Below are positions 39,586-50,916 of a stretch of 64,000 nt of DNA, piece after piece. Position numbers and translations under genes: made by a program. Origin of the DNA: Heliocidaris tuberculata (Eukaryota; Echinodermata; Echinoidea; Camarodonta; Echinometridae). Where the stretch lies: positions 21,722,340 to 21,786,339 of the forward strand of contig CM046842.1 in NCBI GenBank assembly GCA_025618425.1, written 5' to 3'. The notes under the pieces are model-generated. The model saw only the letters and a list, made by a program, of their open reading frames with translations, was not told the origin of the DNA and ran no database searches. How positions within the stretch are numbered: the stretch's first letter is position 1; every line of letters starts with the position of its first letter.

Positions 39586-40485
39586 CAGGGGCGGCACACC
39601 CGAGGGGGGGGGGCACACCCGAGGGGGGGGGGCACAGTGCCCCCATTTTTCAAAGTACTCCAAAAGTGCTTTTATTTCTGCCAAAATGCCCCCTTTCTCT
39701 CTGATGAGTGCCCTCTTTAGTATTAAAAGTGCCCCTTTTCCTTTCTATTAAGTGCCCTTTCCAATTCTGATAAGCGCCTTTTTTTTCTCCTTCAAAAAAG
39801 TGCCCTTATTCACATCTGATAATTGGCTACTTATCTTTAATAAGTGCCTTTTTCTCCATCTGATAAATGTAATTTTACTTCCGATGGGTAGCTATTTTTC
39901 TTTAAGTGCCCTCGTTTCCCTTCTAATAAGTGCCCCTTTTTAAATATAATGATTGCCCCCCCCCCTTTCTCCCTACTATGTGCCCTTTGCTCCCTTGATA
40001 AGTGCATTTTTAATTCTGATAGGTGCCCCTTTTCTCTTCTAGTTATCGATATAATCATGGTAATCCTAATTAAAGCAAAGCGACAGGGTTAATGTACAAA
40101 TTAAAATATCATTAAGCATTCCCTCCAAATTAATTTGCTGTTGTCATTTTCATTATATTGCTGTAAATAATGCACAACCCAAGGACTTCAGCATTAGGAA
40201 AAAGTCTGAAAATTTTTGCTTGCGCGCTCGCTTTGCCATCTCGCACATGAGTCATTAGATCATTACACACAACTGCTAATTGGGGAAACTTAAAAAAAAT
40301 ATCCAGAACCACAATAAAAAAGGAAGAAGATGAAGTTGATTACGTATTAATAAGACATCATCACAAAATGGTCCCTGTTTTTGCTTTATGTTTACCTTTT
40401 TAGGTGCCCCTTTTTTTTTCTCAAAAAGTGCCCTTTTTGGTTGGTACCCCCCCCCCTCACTTTGAAAGACGCTCCGCCGCCCCTG
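39586..40485. mobile_element. hAT-like non-autonomous element filled with degenerate AGTGCCC repeats
   Basis: The ends CAGGGGCGGC (39586) and GCCGCCCCTG (to 40485) are perfect inverted repeats with hAT-style CAGGG termini. The flanking octamers CCTTTGAG (39578-39585) and CCTGTGAG (40486-40493) match at 7 of 8 bases, as an old 8-bp hAT target duplication would. Inside, 39640-40060 and 40395-40440 are imperfect ~25-30 bp units around AAGTGCCCTTTT..TCTGAT. Between them is ~330 bp of unique AT-rich DNA. Confidence 0.8.
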
Positions 40486-40957
40486 CCTGTGAGTGTTCAG
40501 ATCGGTGGTTTAGGGCGCAATTGTTTTAAAGATATAGTTGACTTTTGGTAAAGGTGAAAAATAATTTGTAAGCTTTTTCATTCTATTTAGGTCAGTTTGG
40601 AAAAAGAAATTTCCTCTGATAAGGATTGCTTTTCCAATGCCCTAATATTCGAATTGGGACTGGAAATAACTGAAATGTTTGGACCAAACTTTCATGCCGC
40701 ATATGTGTCCTTAGTCCCATACACATACTGTAACCATGGTAACATATATCTCTTTGCAGTGCTTGTGACTTAGAGCAAGATCGAGTCAGTTTCTCGTCAT
40801 CTTGAATCTTGATGATTCCAAAACCTCAGAGAATACACCAATTCTTATGTATTACATAATCAACCTTTCCAAATTACTTCCAGACAGTTCCTTTCTCCCT
40901 AATGTAATCGCACGTTCAGAACACAATTTTGTATTTAATTGTGGATCAAATAGTTCT

Positions 40958-41105
40958 GGACCCCTTCTTATAGAGAGTTGCAATTCGAATCGATCGTATC
41001 TTAAAATTAATCGCAAATGCGTAATAAAGAGATACGAGTTGCGACTGGTTTAAGTTGCGATTAATTCAATTAATCAATCGCAACTCTTAATATGAGACGG
41101 GGCCT
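40958..41105. mobile_element. MITE-like foldback (GGACCCC / GGGGCC ends)
   Basis: GGACCCCTTCTTATAGAGAGTTGC.. pairs with ..GCAACTCTTAATATGAGACGGGGCC across 148 bp. The interior AATTAATCGCAA/TTGCGATTAATT also pairs. It resembles MITE family A in the GTTGCGATTAA motif. Confidence 0.65.
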
Positions 41106-41792
41106 GGACTAACAAATAATTGTCTTTCTTTTTTATTCAAAGTGTATTATGAAATGCATAAGTTCTATACCACTAAGATTATGCACATGAAAAGAACATG
41201 ATTAAAAACCTGTTTCTTGAATTATTTGTGAAGTATGTTTGCAAATTGGTGGCCATGGTGGCTGCACGGGTTATTATTCCCCATACATGCCGTACCCGCA
41301 TGTAATATGAAGCCACCTCATTGGTATATCCAGCAACACATTAGACTTTCTTCCAAATTCCCCATACACATTTAATTCTTTTTTTTTAAATCGCTTATAC
41401 TAAAAATGGAAATTCGACCGGAACTCATATTCATGTACACGTATTTCCCTTCAAGATACATACTCTCTCTCTCTTTCTTACGCGCCCAATTTGGTTTGTT
41501 TTCACATTTCCTCAAATACGCACAAGCAAATCGCCCTTTACATTCCGCACTTAACATACACAAATATTTAACACTTCCTCAGAGGTTTATTATAATGTGG
41601 CAGTAGTTTTATGAACTGCCTTCAAATACGTAGTTTTTACTCTCATCTCGACTTTCTATTCGTCTATTTTGATATAATCTTTTCATCAATTACATGATTG
41701 TATTTGAATATAATTTTGCCTTTATCAACTCCACAGTAACACTTCATTCTAAACCGTGCATACACCATTTCATTTTCACAGACTAACATTAG

Positions 41793-41929
41793 GGGAGCGT
41801 TTCATGAAAGGAAGTTGTCGGATATTTCATCCGACAACTGTTATAAGCTACTGAAATCCTTGCATCTGATTGGCTGAGAGCAAATTTGTCGGATAAAATA
41901 TCTGACAAGTCCTTTCATGAAACGCCCCC
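41793..41929. mobile_element. MITE, family C, copy 2
   Basis: GGGAGCGTTTCATGAAAGGA at the left mirrors TCCTTTCATGAAACGCCCCC at the right. TAG on both sides (41790-41792, 41930-41932) is a 3-bp target duplication. Interior nested pairing GTTGTCGGATATTTCATCCGACAAC.. continues the fold. Confidence 0.85.
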
Positions 41930-43170
41930 TAGAAATGAGCACAAACAGACCACTAAGAACTGTCTAATATTCATTTTAATAAAAAAATAGTATCAATGAT
42001 CTGACATTAGGTAATTACACAACTGTTCTTTCAGTCATTAAACGAGATGCATGTTGACAGAAATAGGTGGAATAGAATGTTTTAAAATCATATAATTTTC
42101 AATTCATTCCTTCTAAAATTTACTTTGAATGTTAATGATATCACCATTCACTTCACCACTTCTGTGTCATTACTGCTCAGAGCAGTTGATATCAATGATA
42201 ATCCAATAGGTTACTTGTGGCTTGTCTACTGTTTAAAATATCTGTAAAACTACAGGTTTCTGGCCCTTTAAAGGCATTGATTAACTTTGCCCAGGATTGA
42301 AAAAAAAAAAAATCACTGTTCCAGCTAATGCTGTAATCATAATTGCAAACCTTTAGCTCAGACAGGAATCGCCTGAGTTTTATAAGCTGATCGGTCGTTT
42401 ATATATCAAGATATTTACGATTGAACATTGATGTCGGGGTACCACCGAACCCTAAAGAACTCTTACGGTTGGCATACCTCGCTCTATCACAGAATACCGT
42501 ACGGGCTGGAAACCCGCTCTGAAATCGCCAAGCGCTGGTGCTTGGTTTTTGTGACTGCAGCGCAGCGAAGAAGCCGAGCGACTTGCGCTAGAGATTGATC
42601 GCGATTTTCTCTTTTTAGGATAGTAAACGGGTTCCATTTTCTCTCATACTTTCACATATCCTTAATTATATATGTAGTTATTAGAGGACTGCACACAATT
42701 CACTGGCATTTGAGCTGATTTTACAATTTTTCACAAAGTTAATCAATCACTTTAAATTACAAGTTATTGCCGTTACTTCAAGTTTACTGTCCTTTTTCCT
42801 GTAAAACAACAGCAAAGTTTGTTGGTTTACCGGAAATCAGCATGTATTTAAAATCGCCCGACATAAATTACTAGAACATTTCATACACGCAAAAAACTGA
42901 GGTGCAAAATGTTGGGTGCTGAGTGAGATTCTACACTTGAAGTGTCAAAATCAGCACTTGACGAGTTAACTTTAACAAGGAAACCGAAACGTGTAGAATA
43001 TTTGAGTGCTGAAAACGAGTGCTATACAAGAAACAATCAAAATGCAGCACTTGACACCGAGTGCTGACTGCAAAACCTGATCTGATTGGTCGGTTAGTAA
43101 TAGCTGGGATTTGTCCGGACTTGTTCGCTCGCCCGCGAGTTTGTGTTTGCTGCATGTTTCTTCTCACCGT

Positions 43171-44405
43171 ATTTTTTTTTGTTTTTAAGAATCTTTTATT
43201 ACTTCCTTTTTCAAAATACATTTTCGCAATAATCAAGGTAAAATATACAAACAAATATATTCACATGCAGTATCATTGTGCCAAATTACATAACAATAAG
43301 TAACCATAATATTTTACATGCATGTATTAAATAGTAAATTATGCAATATATGGAAGTCTTTGTGATAAAAAAAGGGGGAAAATATAAAAAGAAGATGAAA
43401 AGGAAGAAAATGAGAGAAAAAAAAAAGAAAAAGAAAAAGGAAAAGGGGGAAAAAAAGAAGAAAAAAAGAAAAGGCCCCCCCCCCCCCATTGTGTCCGTTG
43501 TTCCGCCTCAGATTTTAAAAAACTACAGTTCAGAATTCTTCATGATTTTGATGTTATTAAGCACGCTTAGCTCCCCATGTCCATCTCTTCGTCCCGGAAA
43601 TCAAAATGTTCCCATTTTCTAAGGTGTAATGAGAGGGTACCTCTCTCCAAAGCCAATTTTTTTTCTTCTAATCGATTGTCTGACATCATTGCTTTAATTT
43701 CTTTTTCGGTCGGAGGTGTCGCTCTTTTCCTACATTGGAAAGTCATATATTTAACTAATAGAATAAGATGATTTACTAAATTTTCTCTCCCCACATTTTC
43801 CATATTAATTCCTAAATAAATTTTTTCCCAGTTCAAATCTTTCAAAATAGGATACTTGAATTCAATGCTAACCTTTTCCCACATATTTTGAATGTGAACA
43901 CACTCGTAAAAAACATAACTATATGTTTCCTCTTCTTTCTTACAAAAGGAACAACAATTGTTTGAAACTACACCAAAACGATACAAATGATGGTTTGTAT
44001 AAATAATACTATGTAACATTTTGAATTGAAATTCTCGTAGCTTGCTATTAAGAGTACATTTCCTTAAATTAGTAAATGCTCTTTCTGCACATATAATGGG
44101 TATATTAAACGAATCTTTCAACTTATTCAGAACAGATGAATTTTCAGATTTGTTATCAAGTAACTGTAGGTATAATCTTTTTGATGGGATTTCACTTAAG
44201 GGTATTACTCTGTCACCCAATACAAAGTTGATTTCTCCCTTATCTAATCCTATTTTCTCCTCTTCTTTTCTCACCATTTTTTTCTTCCAACTATCTGGGA
44301 TCATTCCAAAAATATATTTTATTCGTGATATGTTCCATGTAAACAAACCTTTTCTGATGAAATAATCATCCGATCTTAATCTACCATTCTTTTCAATAAT
44401 GTGCT
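43171..44405 (-). mobile_element. 5'-truncated non-LTR retrotransposon (C-terminus of reverse-transcriptase ORF)
   Basis: The minus-strand frame is open from about 44405 down to the stop at 43567-43569, roughly 280 residues. No ATG is needed, as the copy is truncated. It carries the C-terminal zinc-binding module of LINE ORF2 proteins: ..NNCCSFCKKEEETYSYVFYE.. then C.H..NMWEKV. Upstream is the usual AERAFTNLRK / LREFQFKMLHSIIYTNHHLY region just after the polymerase domain. Reverse transcriptase and endonuclease domains are missing. Downstream, a purine-rich 3' UTR ends in a poly-A that appears as poly-T at 43172-43180 on the plus strand. Its truncated 5' edge abuts the CpG-rich segment at 44410-44525. 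Confidence 0.85.
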
Positions 44406-44409
44406 CCAG

Positions 44410-44526
44410 TCGAAATATGCCATCGATCGATGGACCGGCGCGGCCTGGGGATGCATGCCCGTGGAGCGCGCACCGTACACAACGACGTTTGTTGCTTCTA
44501 GCTGACTAGCAGCAGTCAAAGCGAGG
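44410..44526 (+). promoter_or_regulatory. CpG-rich segment with splice-donor end, possible first exon or promoter of the transposase-like gene
   Basis: Unusually GC- and CpG-rich for this window (GATGGACCGGCGCGGCC.., GTGGAGCGCGCACCG). It ends in a strong donor-like sequence GCGAG|GTAAGC at 44524-44530. The next open frame (ATG 44886) is ~360 bp downstream. A non-coding first exon is plausible; there is no direct evidence. Confidence 0.35.
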
Positions 44527-45570
44527 TAAGCAATTAAATAATCCAAGTTCAGGTTTAAGTTAGAATTAAATTATAGGCTACTTTTCTAGTTTAGACTCTA
44601 GTCAAACTTTAACTGTTAGATTTTCTTAATTTGGTTCAGTAGAAAATGGGATATACATGTATTTGCTATAACTTGGAAAAAAAAAAAAAAAAAGCATTTT
44701 GAATGAGCTATATTGTGCATTTTACAGCATCTGTCTCTATTCTTGTTCTTCCCCTTTCTTAAAGTGCATAGAGACGCAATGGCAGTGATATGCGCTATAA
44801 AAGCATTGTTGTATTATTGTATTATTATTATAACTGTAATTTGATTATTCCACGGCCTGTTGCAAAGTTGATTAGCCATTTGCATATGGCTCATGCGTTA
44901 TTTGACATGTCCCGTCTACATTTGGTATGTGGTCAAGGTGGGTGCACGTCCATCGTCGTTTACCACTTTCAACTCTTACAGAAAACATTTAATAAACCAA
45001 CATCCACAAGATGAACCTGAACCTGAACCTGAATTTGAACAGGGTATGGAAGGTCTAGTTGATGCTGATTTGGGTGTTGCTGTTGGTGAAGAAGTGCATA
45101 ATCCTGCAGCAGATGATGCATTTGATGATGATGATATGATAGGCCTAGTACAAGAACAAGATGGAGCAATACATAATGACAGTACAAGACAAGCTGTATT
45201 TTTCATTGGTTCTCTTTTATCAAACACCAACATGACTCATGCTATGACAAACAGATTGTTATCTGCTGCAGCAACTTTGAATACTGATGTTGTTGACAGT
45301 TTAAAGGGCAATCCAACCTGCATGGGTAATAAGATGATTTGTGTGAAAGCAGAAAAATAAGAAAAACATATCCTCTTTTTTCAACCAATCCTCAAGCTAT
45401 TCAAATATGCCTTTATTTCGATGAGTTTGAAGTTGTAAATCCGTTAGGCTGGGTTCACATAGAAGTATACGGTATACGGTATTCGCTATTCGCTATTCGC
45501 TATACGGGCATGGCGGGTCACATAAGGTAGCACGCGTGTCCTACTTTAATATTCTTTTGGCGCCGTCAAA

Positions 45571-48358
45571 ATGGATACTTCAGACGAAGAAGATTTGGCT
45601 CTTCTCCTACTGGCCGAGGCTGAGGAGGCATATGTGAAGATAAAAAGAAGAACGGTATGGGTACGACAGCACTTCCAAATGCGACCTGCATTGGGGGAGT
45701 TCCACACAACATTTCAGAACCTGATAGATCACCCTGATGAGAAGGTGTTTTTCAACTACATGCGGATGTCATACGACAGCTACAAAGGTTTAAAAGACCT
45801 GATTTTGCCCCACATCCGTCCCATTGGATCAAACTGGAGGAAACCGATATCAGGAGAAGAGAAGCTTGTTTTGACAATCAGGTGAATGAAACAAATATCA
45901 ATTGAGTATGTGAATACAAAATCGACACAACTCCAATTTTTGGCCAAATTGAGTTAAATCTGGGAAATTGCTTATACATGTGCTCTTCTTGTGCGTAAAT
46001 GCATATAACACTCATCATCACTATCCACATCATACGCACACACACACACACACACACACACGCACGCACACACACAAGCTCAAACACAGAATCACCACAC
46101 GTACACACAAATAAATACACGTAAGATGCTCGATAAGTTGTGATGCTACATAGCAGAACTAATGTTTTATTTTATAGACGTGTACCAACCTTCTATATGA
46201 ATGCAAAGTCGACCCAACTCAATATGATTATAAAATTGACCCAACTCCACTATAAGAAATGACTCCCTCCAAGTAACTGAAATTTACGGTTAACAAAAAT
46301 AAGCATATAGACTGATATTCTGATGCAGTGTTGTATATCATGATCAAATATAATGTTATTAAACAAATTAAAAAATAATCAGTTTTAATTGATTTACCCA
46401 AAATGACCCCCAGTGGAGTTGGGTCAGTTTTACATACAAAACTTGCAGTTTTCCTCTATGCGCCTTTCCCGCGTTCATACGCACCACGACGTTTCGCTAA
46501 GCTACCTCACAAAAATGGTACATTCCAATGTTATCTCAGTTTGGAAACTGATAATACGATTGCTGGGATGGTCGTGTAGGAGGAAGAAATCCTCCCTGCA
46601 TGGGATAGGGAGTTGATGTTGCGGGTGATGGTGTACTGGGTCGACTTGACGTTGACGTTGACCATGTTGCTGGGGTCATGGGGCGACTGTCATTCAAGCG
46701 TTCGGGGTCAGGATCATGTTGTCGGAAACGTTTGAGAGAGCTCAGAACTTCTATCTGGAAGTCAAAAAAACAATCATCTGTCATTTCATCAACCTGTCGC
46801 TTTATTGACTCAAAGAACTTGAGTCGAGGGGATTTTTGTTTTTCTTCCATACGTTGGGTCATAACTTTGTACAATCCAGCTCGTGCGTCGTCATGCGCAT
46901 CATCGGTTGCTTTCCTTTTTGAAGCCGTGCTTTTTGAACTGGGTTTTGGGGGAATGGGTTTGAATGACGTCGATGGAGCCAAGTTGTTCTCGTCATCATC
47001 ATCATCGACGTCATAAATGCCCGAATCATCTATGGCCTGTTCCAATATCCCTCTACTCGAATTCTCGTCACCTTCAGAATCGTCAATCTTCTCCAGATTG
47101 GATGTAGTGTTCCTTTTCTTTTTGACGGCTTTCACAAAACTCATTGATGTTTCGAATTTCCATGGCTTATCGCTACCTTGGCCGCTACCAGATGTCTTCT
47201 TTTTTCGTCGACTCAAGGCACTGTTGAAAGCACGGTTCAGGCCTTCCCAAGTTTGTTTCACTGTCACCCCTGAAAATGAAAAGAAAATTGAAAAAAAAAA
47301 ACCATGGAATTGTAAATTTATTTAAAATTTGACATTTATTTATTTATTTATTTATTTATTTATTCATCTAAACATGTATTTTAAAATAATTTTTCATGTG
47401 TTTTGTTTTCAGACATCTTGCCACGGGATCCTCGTTTGCGTCGATGTCAGCACCGTTTCACATGTCAAAAAATACGATAGCACAACATGTGTATGAAACC
47501 TGTGAGAAACTATGGACAGTACTTCAGCCTCTCGAGATGCCCAAACCGTCCGAGGATGACTGGAAACAAATGGCAAAACGTTTTGGCGACTTGTGGGATT
47601 ATCCGTTTCCAGTTGGTGCACTTGATGGGAAACACATTGCGCTTGTGAACCCAGCAAACAGTGGGTCAATGTACTACAATTATAAAGGATTTCCCAGTAT
47701 TGTGCTCATGGCATTAAGTGATGCAGATTCTTGTTTCATCTTGGTTGATTGTGGTCAATATGGAAGGGTTTGTGATGCCGGCGTCTTCCAAAATTCAGTG
47801 ATATCTGATCTTTTGGAAAGGAATCAGCTTAACATCCCAAAGGCATATTTCAGAATTAACACGTCAGATGAACAGATTCCGTTCATGATTGTCAGGGATG
47901 AAGCGTTTCCCTTGAAAACGTATTTGATGCGCCCTTTTGCAGCCCGTACCCTGGATGATGATAGACGTATCTACAACTATAGACATTCCAGAGCCCGACG
48001 TTGTGTCGAATGCGCTTTCGGCATTTTGGCAAAAAAATTTGAAGTTTTCCAACGCCCTATGCGCCTTCAGCCGGACAAAGCAGTTGTAGTTACGAATGCA
48101 GGCACGGTTCTTCACAACTATGTCAGAAGACGGGATGGCCACATGAAAGATCGCACATCATCTGTGATGTATGAAACATTCCAGAATCCAGGAGATGGTT
48201 TCATCAATCTCCAACCGCTTCATGGCACAAGGTTTGCTGACGACGCAGTTGGCCTGAGAGATGCTATCACAGAATTTTTCTGTGATCCGCAGGGGAGTGT
48301 GGAATGGCAACATCAACATGTGTTCAGAAATGTACTACAACGCCCCCAAAATGATTAA
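45571..48358 (+). CDS. Harbinger DDE nuclease (transposase)
   Basis: Exons 45571-45881 and 47413-48358 (donor ATCAG|GTGAAT, acceptor TTTTCAG|ACATC, phase 2) give 418 residues, the normal size for this nuclease. A helical N-terminus (~30-110: GEFHTTFQNL, MRMSYDSYKGL) precedes the DDE_Tnp_4-type core. Visible acidic residues are D175 in VGALDGKHIAL, the D216-D225 block VDCGQYGRVCDAGVF, D266 in IVRDEAFPL, and E303 in RARRCVECAFGILAKKF. The enzyme would cut and join transposon ends in the nucleus together with its DNA-binding partner. The intron (45882-47412) lies opposite the partner gene's main exon and holds an (AC)n and a (TTTA)n microsatellite. No stop or frameshift is seen. Confidence 0.95.
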
Positions 48359-48524
48359 AAACAAGTGAGTATCACATACCTTTATTGGGCGGCTGCATAT
48401 CACTTTCAAGCTTGTCCCATGCCTGCTGTCGGTGATCCTTGTTTTTATAAGCAACATGTTCTGGATCCCACAGCAGAGGCATCTGTCTAACTTTTTCTAT
48501 TACCGTGTACTTGTAGTCATCCAT
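46536..48524 (-). CDS. Harbinger accessory DNA-binding protein, MADF-BESS type
   Basis: Minus-strand exons 48524-48380 and 47269-46536 (donor AATAAAG|GTATGT, acceptor TTTTCAG|GGGTGAC, phase 1) give 292 residues. Residues ~1-75 form a MADF (Myb/SANT-related) domain: VIEKVRQMPLLWD, YKNKDHRQQAWDKLE, then VKQTWEGLNRAFNSALSRRK. The middle is acidic and Ser/Lys rich (DDSEGDENSS, DVDDDDDE). FFESIKRQVDEMTDDCFFDF and QIEVLSSLKRF near residues 190-225 fit a BESS dimerisation motif. The tail is Pro/Ser/Thr rich. In Harbinger elements the second protein binds the termini and brings in the nuclease; assigning that role here rests on position and domain type. Confidence 0.9.
47338..47366. repeat. (TTTA)n microsatellite in the Harbinger nuclease intron
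   Basis: About seven TTTA units, 46 bp before the nuclease exon 2 acceptor. An (AC)n tract lies at 46036-46076 in the same intron. Confidence 0.9.
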
Positions 48525-49943
48525 GATAACCTGTTGAAGAAAATCATTTGGTTGACAGAGTATAAGATGTAGGGGAGACTCAGGTTAGTTCTGTAAAAAA
48601 AGAAAAGAAAACATTTTTTTTTCTACATCATAACTTATTGATATTCGAAAATAAACTTGTTTTGGACTAACATAGTAACCCTGAAGTGCTGGATAACTTA
48701 AATATTTGTAACTTACCTTATTTAACCAAAGCACACAATAAATTGTTTATAGGGAAATTCAGAACACCAGCTGCCACATCAGAACAGGATGGTATACGCT
48801 GCACGAAAATCGAACAAGCACGATTCCCACTATACTATACTATACGCAGCTATACGGCATTTTCGAATAGTGCCCTCTTATGTGACCCGGTGTTAGGAAA
48901 TCCTATTGTTCGATTCAAGCTATTCGCGTGCCCTCGAAAACGTGCACCGTATACCCGAATAGTATACTTCTATGTGAACCCAGCCTTAGGATCAAAAAGA
49001 GGCATTCACAAGGTACATGTAGGAGCGTTCTATGTCACTTTCAAGAATCTTCCCCCAAAATGGAACTCTTCACTTGACAATATCCATTTACTTGCTCTTT
49101 GCAATTGTTTGGATATCAAAAAGTACGGATTTGATTCTATATCGGCTCCATTTGTAGCAGATCTCAGAAAATTAGAGAGTGAAGAGGGTGCAGAAATTGT
49201 TCTCCCAGACAAGTCAGTGAGAGTGGTTCGTGGCACATAGTCTCAAATTTGTGGAGACAACCTTGTACTTAATGGCCTTTTAGGTTTTGTTTGAAAGTTT
49301 TTCAGCAAACATGCCATGCAGGATTTGTGTCGGACAAAGAAATGAATTTCAGACCAAATTCACAGGAGAAGAGTTTGATCTAAGAGATAGACATACTCAC
49401 AGTTTGCATGTGGAAGAGGTCAGAAATGATGCTGCATTAGTCACTAACAGTGGTGTAAAGAGGGACTGTATTCTGAATTCATTGCAGTACTTTCATGTCA
49501 CATCAAATGTTGCTGTTGACATAATGCATGATATTTTGGAGGGGATAGCTCCTATGGAGGTTAAATTAGTATTATGCAAATTCATTTATGATGATCATTT
49601 TTTCACACTTTCTGACTTCAACACCTTTGTGTCATCCCATAACTATGGATTTTGTGATGCTAAAAACAAGCCAAGTCCTATCCTTGAGTCAACCCTCAAA
49701 GGAAGAGATCATTCCTTAAAACAGAAGGCAAGTCAAATGCGGTGCCTTCTCCGTGTACTTCCATTGTTGATTGGCTCCATCATACCTCAGGATAATGTGC
49801 ACTGGAAGTTGATCTTGAAATTGCGCGAGATTGTTGATATAGTATTTTCAGATGATATTACAGATGGTCTAATTTTGTACCTGAAGTATCTGATCCAGGA
49901 CCACCATACCCAGTCAAACCGCAGGTCCCCCAAAAGTGCTCTA

Positions 49944-50117
49944 CAGGTAACTCTGCCTAAGTCGAATCTCTTGGGACCACAGAAATCTGCTCAACTTAGG
50001 CGAAATTCGACTTAGAAGAGGTAAAAAACACATGTTTTGCTCATTTTGTTCTGAAAAATTGATTCGACTAAGGCGATTATTCGACTTATGGAAGGTCGAC
50101 TTATGCAGAGTTAACTG
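49944..50117. mobile_element. pogo/Tigger-like MITE (CAG..TAAGTCGA ends, TA target)
   Basis: CAGGTAACTCTGCCTAAGTC at 49944 mirrors GACTTATGCAGAGTTAACTG ending at 50117, and TA dinucleotides flank both sides (49942-49943, 50118-50119). AAGTCGA-type motifs repeat inside, as in pogo/Tigger termini. It follows directly on the transposase-like reading frame and supplies that frame's stop. Confidence 0.8.
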
Positions 50118-50480
50118 TATTTTATTTCCAGTTTTGCTTGACTGGGTCAGTCTCTGAACACATAATGAGCAGGAATCCCCTGGAACATCTGATTTCCAAA
50201 TGATTGAATGGAGTGGTTAACATTTACTGATTCTCATGATTTATACATCAAATAAAAGAGGTGGAATTAGAGATTCATGACATACTCTATTTGTCTATAA
50301 AAAATGTGACAAAATTGGTGAAAAATAATGTTATTTTATGACCAAAAAATGGAAATGAAATGAAAAGTAAACCTGTAAAAAACTCACATAGTTTTATTAT
50401 GAGCCAGGCTGAATTTGACACGAGTGTAAAGGGCAATATCTATACTTTACAAATATTGAAATGATATTTATGTACACTTA

Positions 50481-50916
50481 ATGACAGGGTCAGGATCCAG
50501 CAAAATGTAACCAAAGTACACATTGGCCGGAATTCACAAAGGTGGTTTTTGGTTTATGCAGATTTCGTGGTACAAATACGCTTGATTTAGCGCATACATG
50601 TACACTTGAAAAGGTCCAATAATGAACGCGCGCCGGTCGCGCGTGGTTGGCAAAAGCGCCAAATTCATGCTTGTTGCCATGGTTCAGAACCATAGTTTAT
50701 GTAAATTCAGACCATGGTTTATTTAGATTAATTTACATAAACCATGGTCTGAACCATGGCAACAAGCGTGAATTTAGTGCTTTTGCCAAATATCGCGCCA
50801 TAATCTTGCAGGGTGGCCTTGCCAGCCAATCACAGTGCTAGGATTCTATGGTCTTGACAATTTCAAGGATAAATTATGTACTTGGGTTGAATATTGCTGG
50901 ATCCTGACCCTGTCAT
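50481..50916. mobile_element. MITE with nested long palindrome
   Basis: ATGACAGGGTCAGGATCCAG, then CAA (50481-50503), mirrors TTG then CTGGATCCTGACCCTGTCAT (to 50916). In the middle, a second ~90-bp-arm palindrome (TTGCCATGGTTCAGA..CCATGGTCTGAACCATGGCAA) is centred near 50720. GGCCGGAATTCACAAAGGTGG at 50525 resembles the end of MITE family B, so a family-B-like element may be nested. It separates the two halves of the transposase-like gene. Confidence 0.75.

Larger units (their letters stand above)
27101..43165. other. gene-poor repeat-rich region
   Basis: No coding gene is supported. The region holds a diverged duplicated segment (27825-28016 and 30178-30345), MITE families A, B and C, a piggyBac-like MITE, a hAT-like element, hAT-like termini and microsatellites, all listed separately. 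The stretches 28800-29900, 32000-34700 and 37450-38200 show only unique AT-rich DNA; the G/C homopolymers are in the separate entry. Confidence 0.5.
45447..48985. mobile_element. complete PIF/Harbinger DNA transposon (3539 bp)
   Basis: The terminal inverted repeats begin GGCTGGGTTCACATAGAAGT and are mirrored by ACTTCTATGTGAACCCAGCC ending at 48985. Subterminal GGGTCACATAAGG / CTTATGTGACCC also pair. The TTA triplet is duplicated at 45444-45446 and 48986-48988, the 3-bp TWA-type duplication of this superfamily. It carries both proteins of an autonomous element, convergent in its middle: nuclease (45571-48358, plus) and MADF-BESS protein (48524-46536, minus), overlapping through the nuclease intron. 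Both frames are open with consistent splice phases, so the copy looks young and potentially autonomous. Confidence 0.95.

Noticed and set aside
43341..43622. Lys-rich and Phe-rich open frames on both strands
   Set aside because: Purine-rich 3' UTR of the truncated LINE; low complexity with no domain.
44969..45233. His/Gln-rich and Ser-rich minus-strand frames
   Set aside because: They are antisense shadows of the acidic segment of the transposase-like gene.
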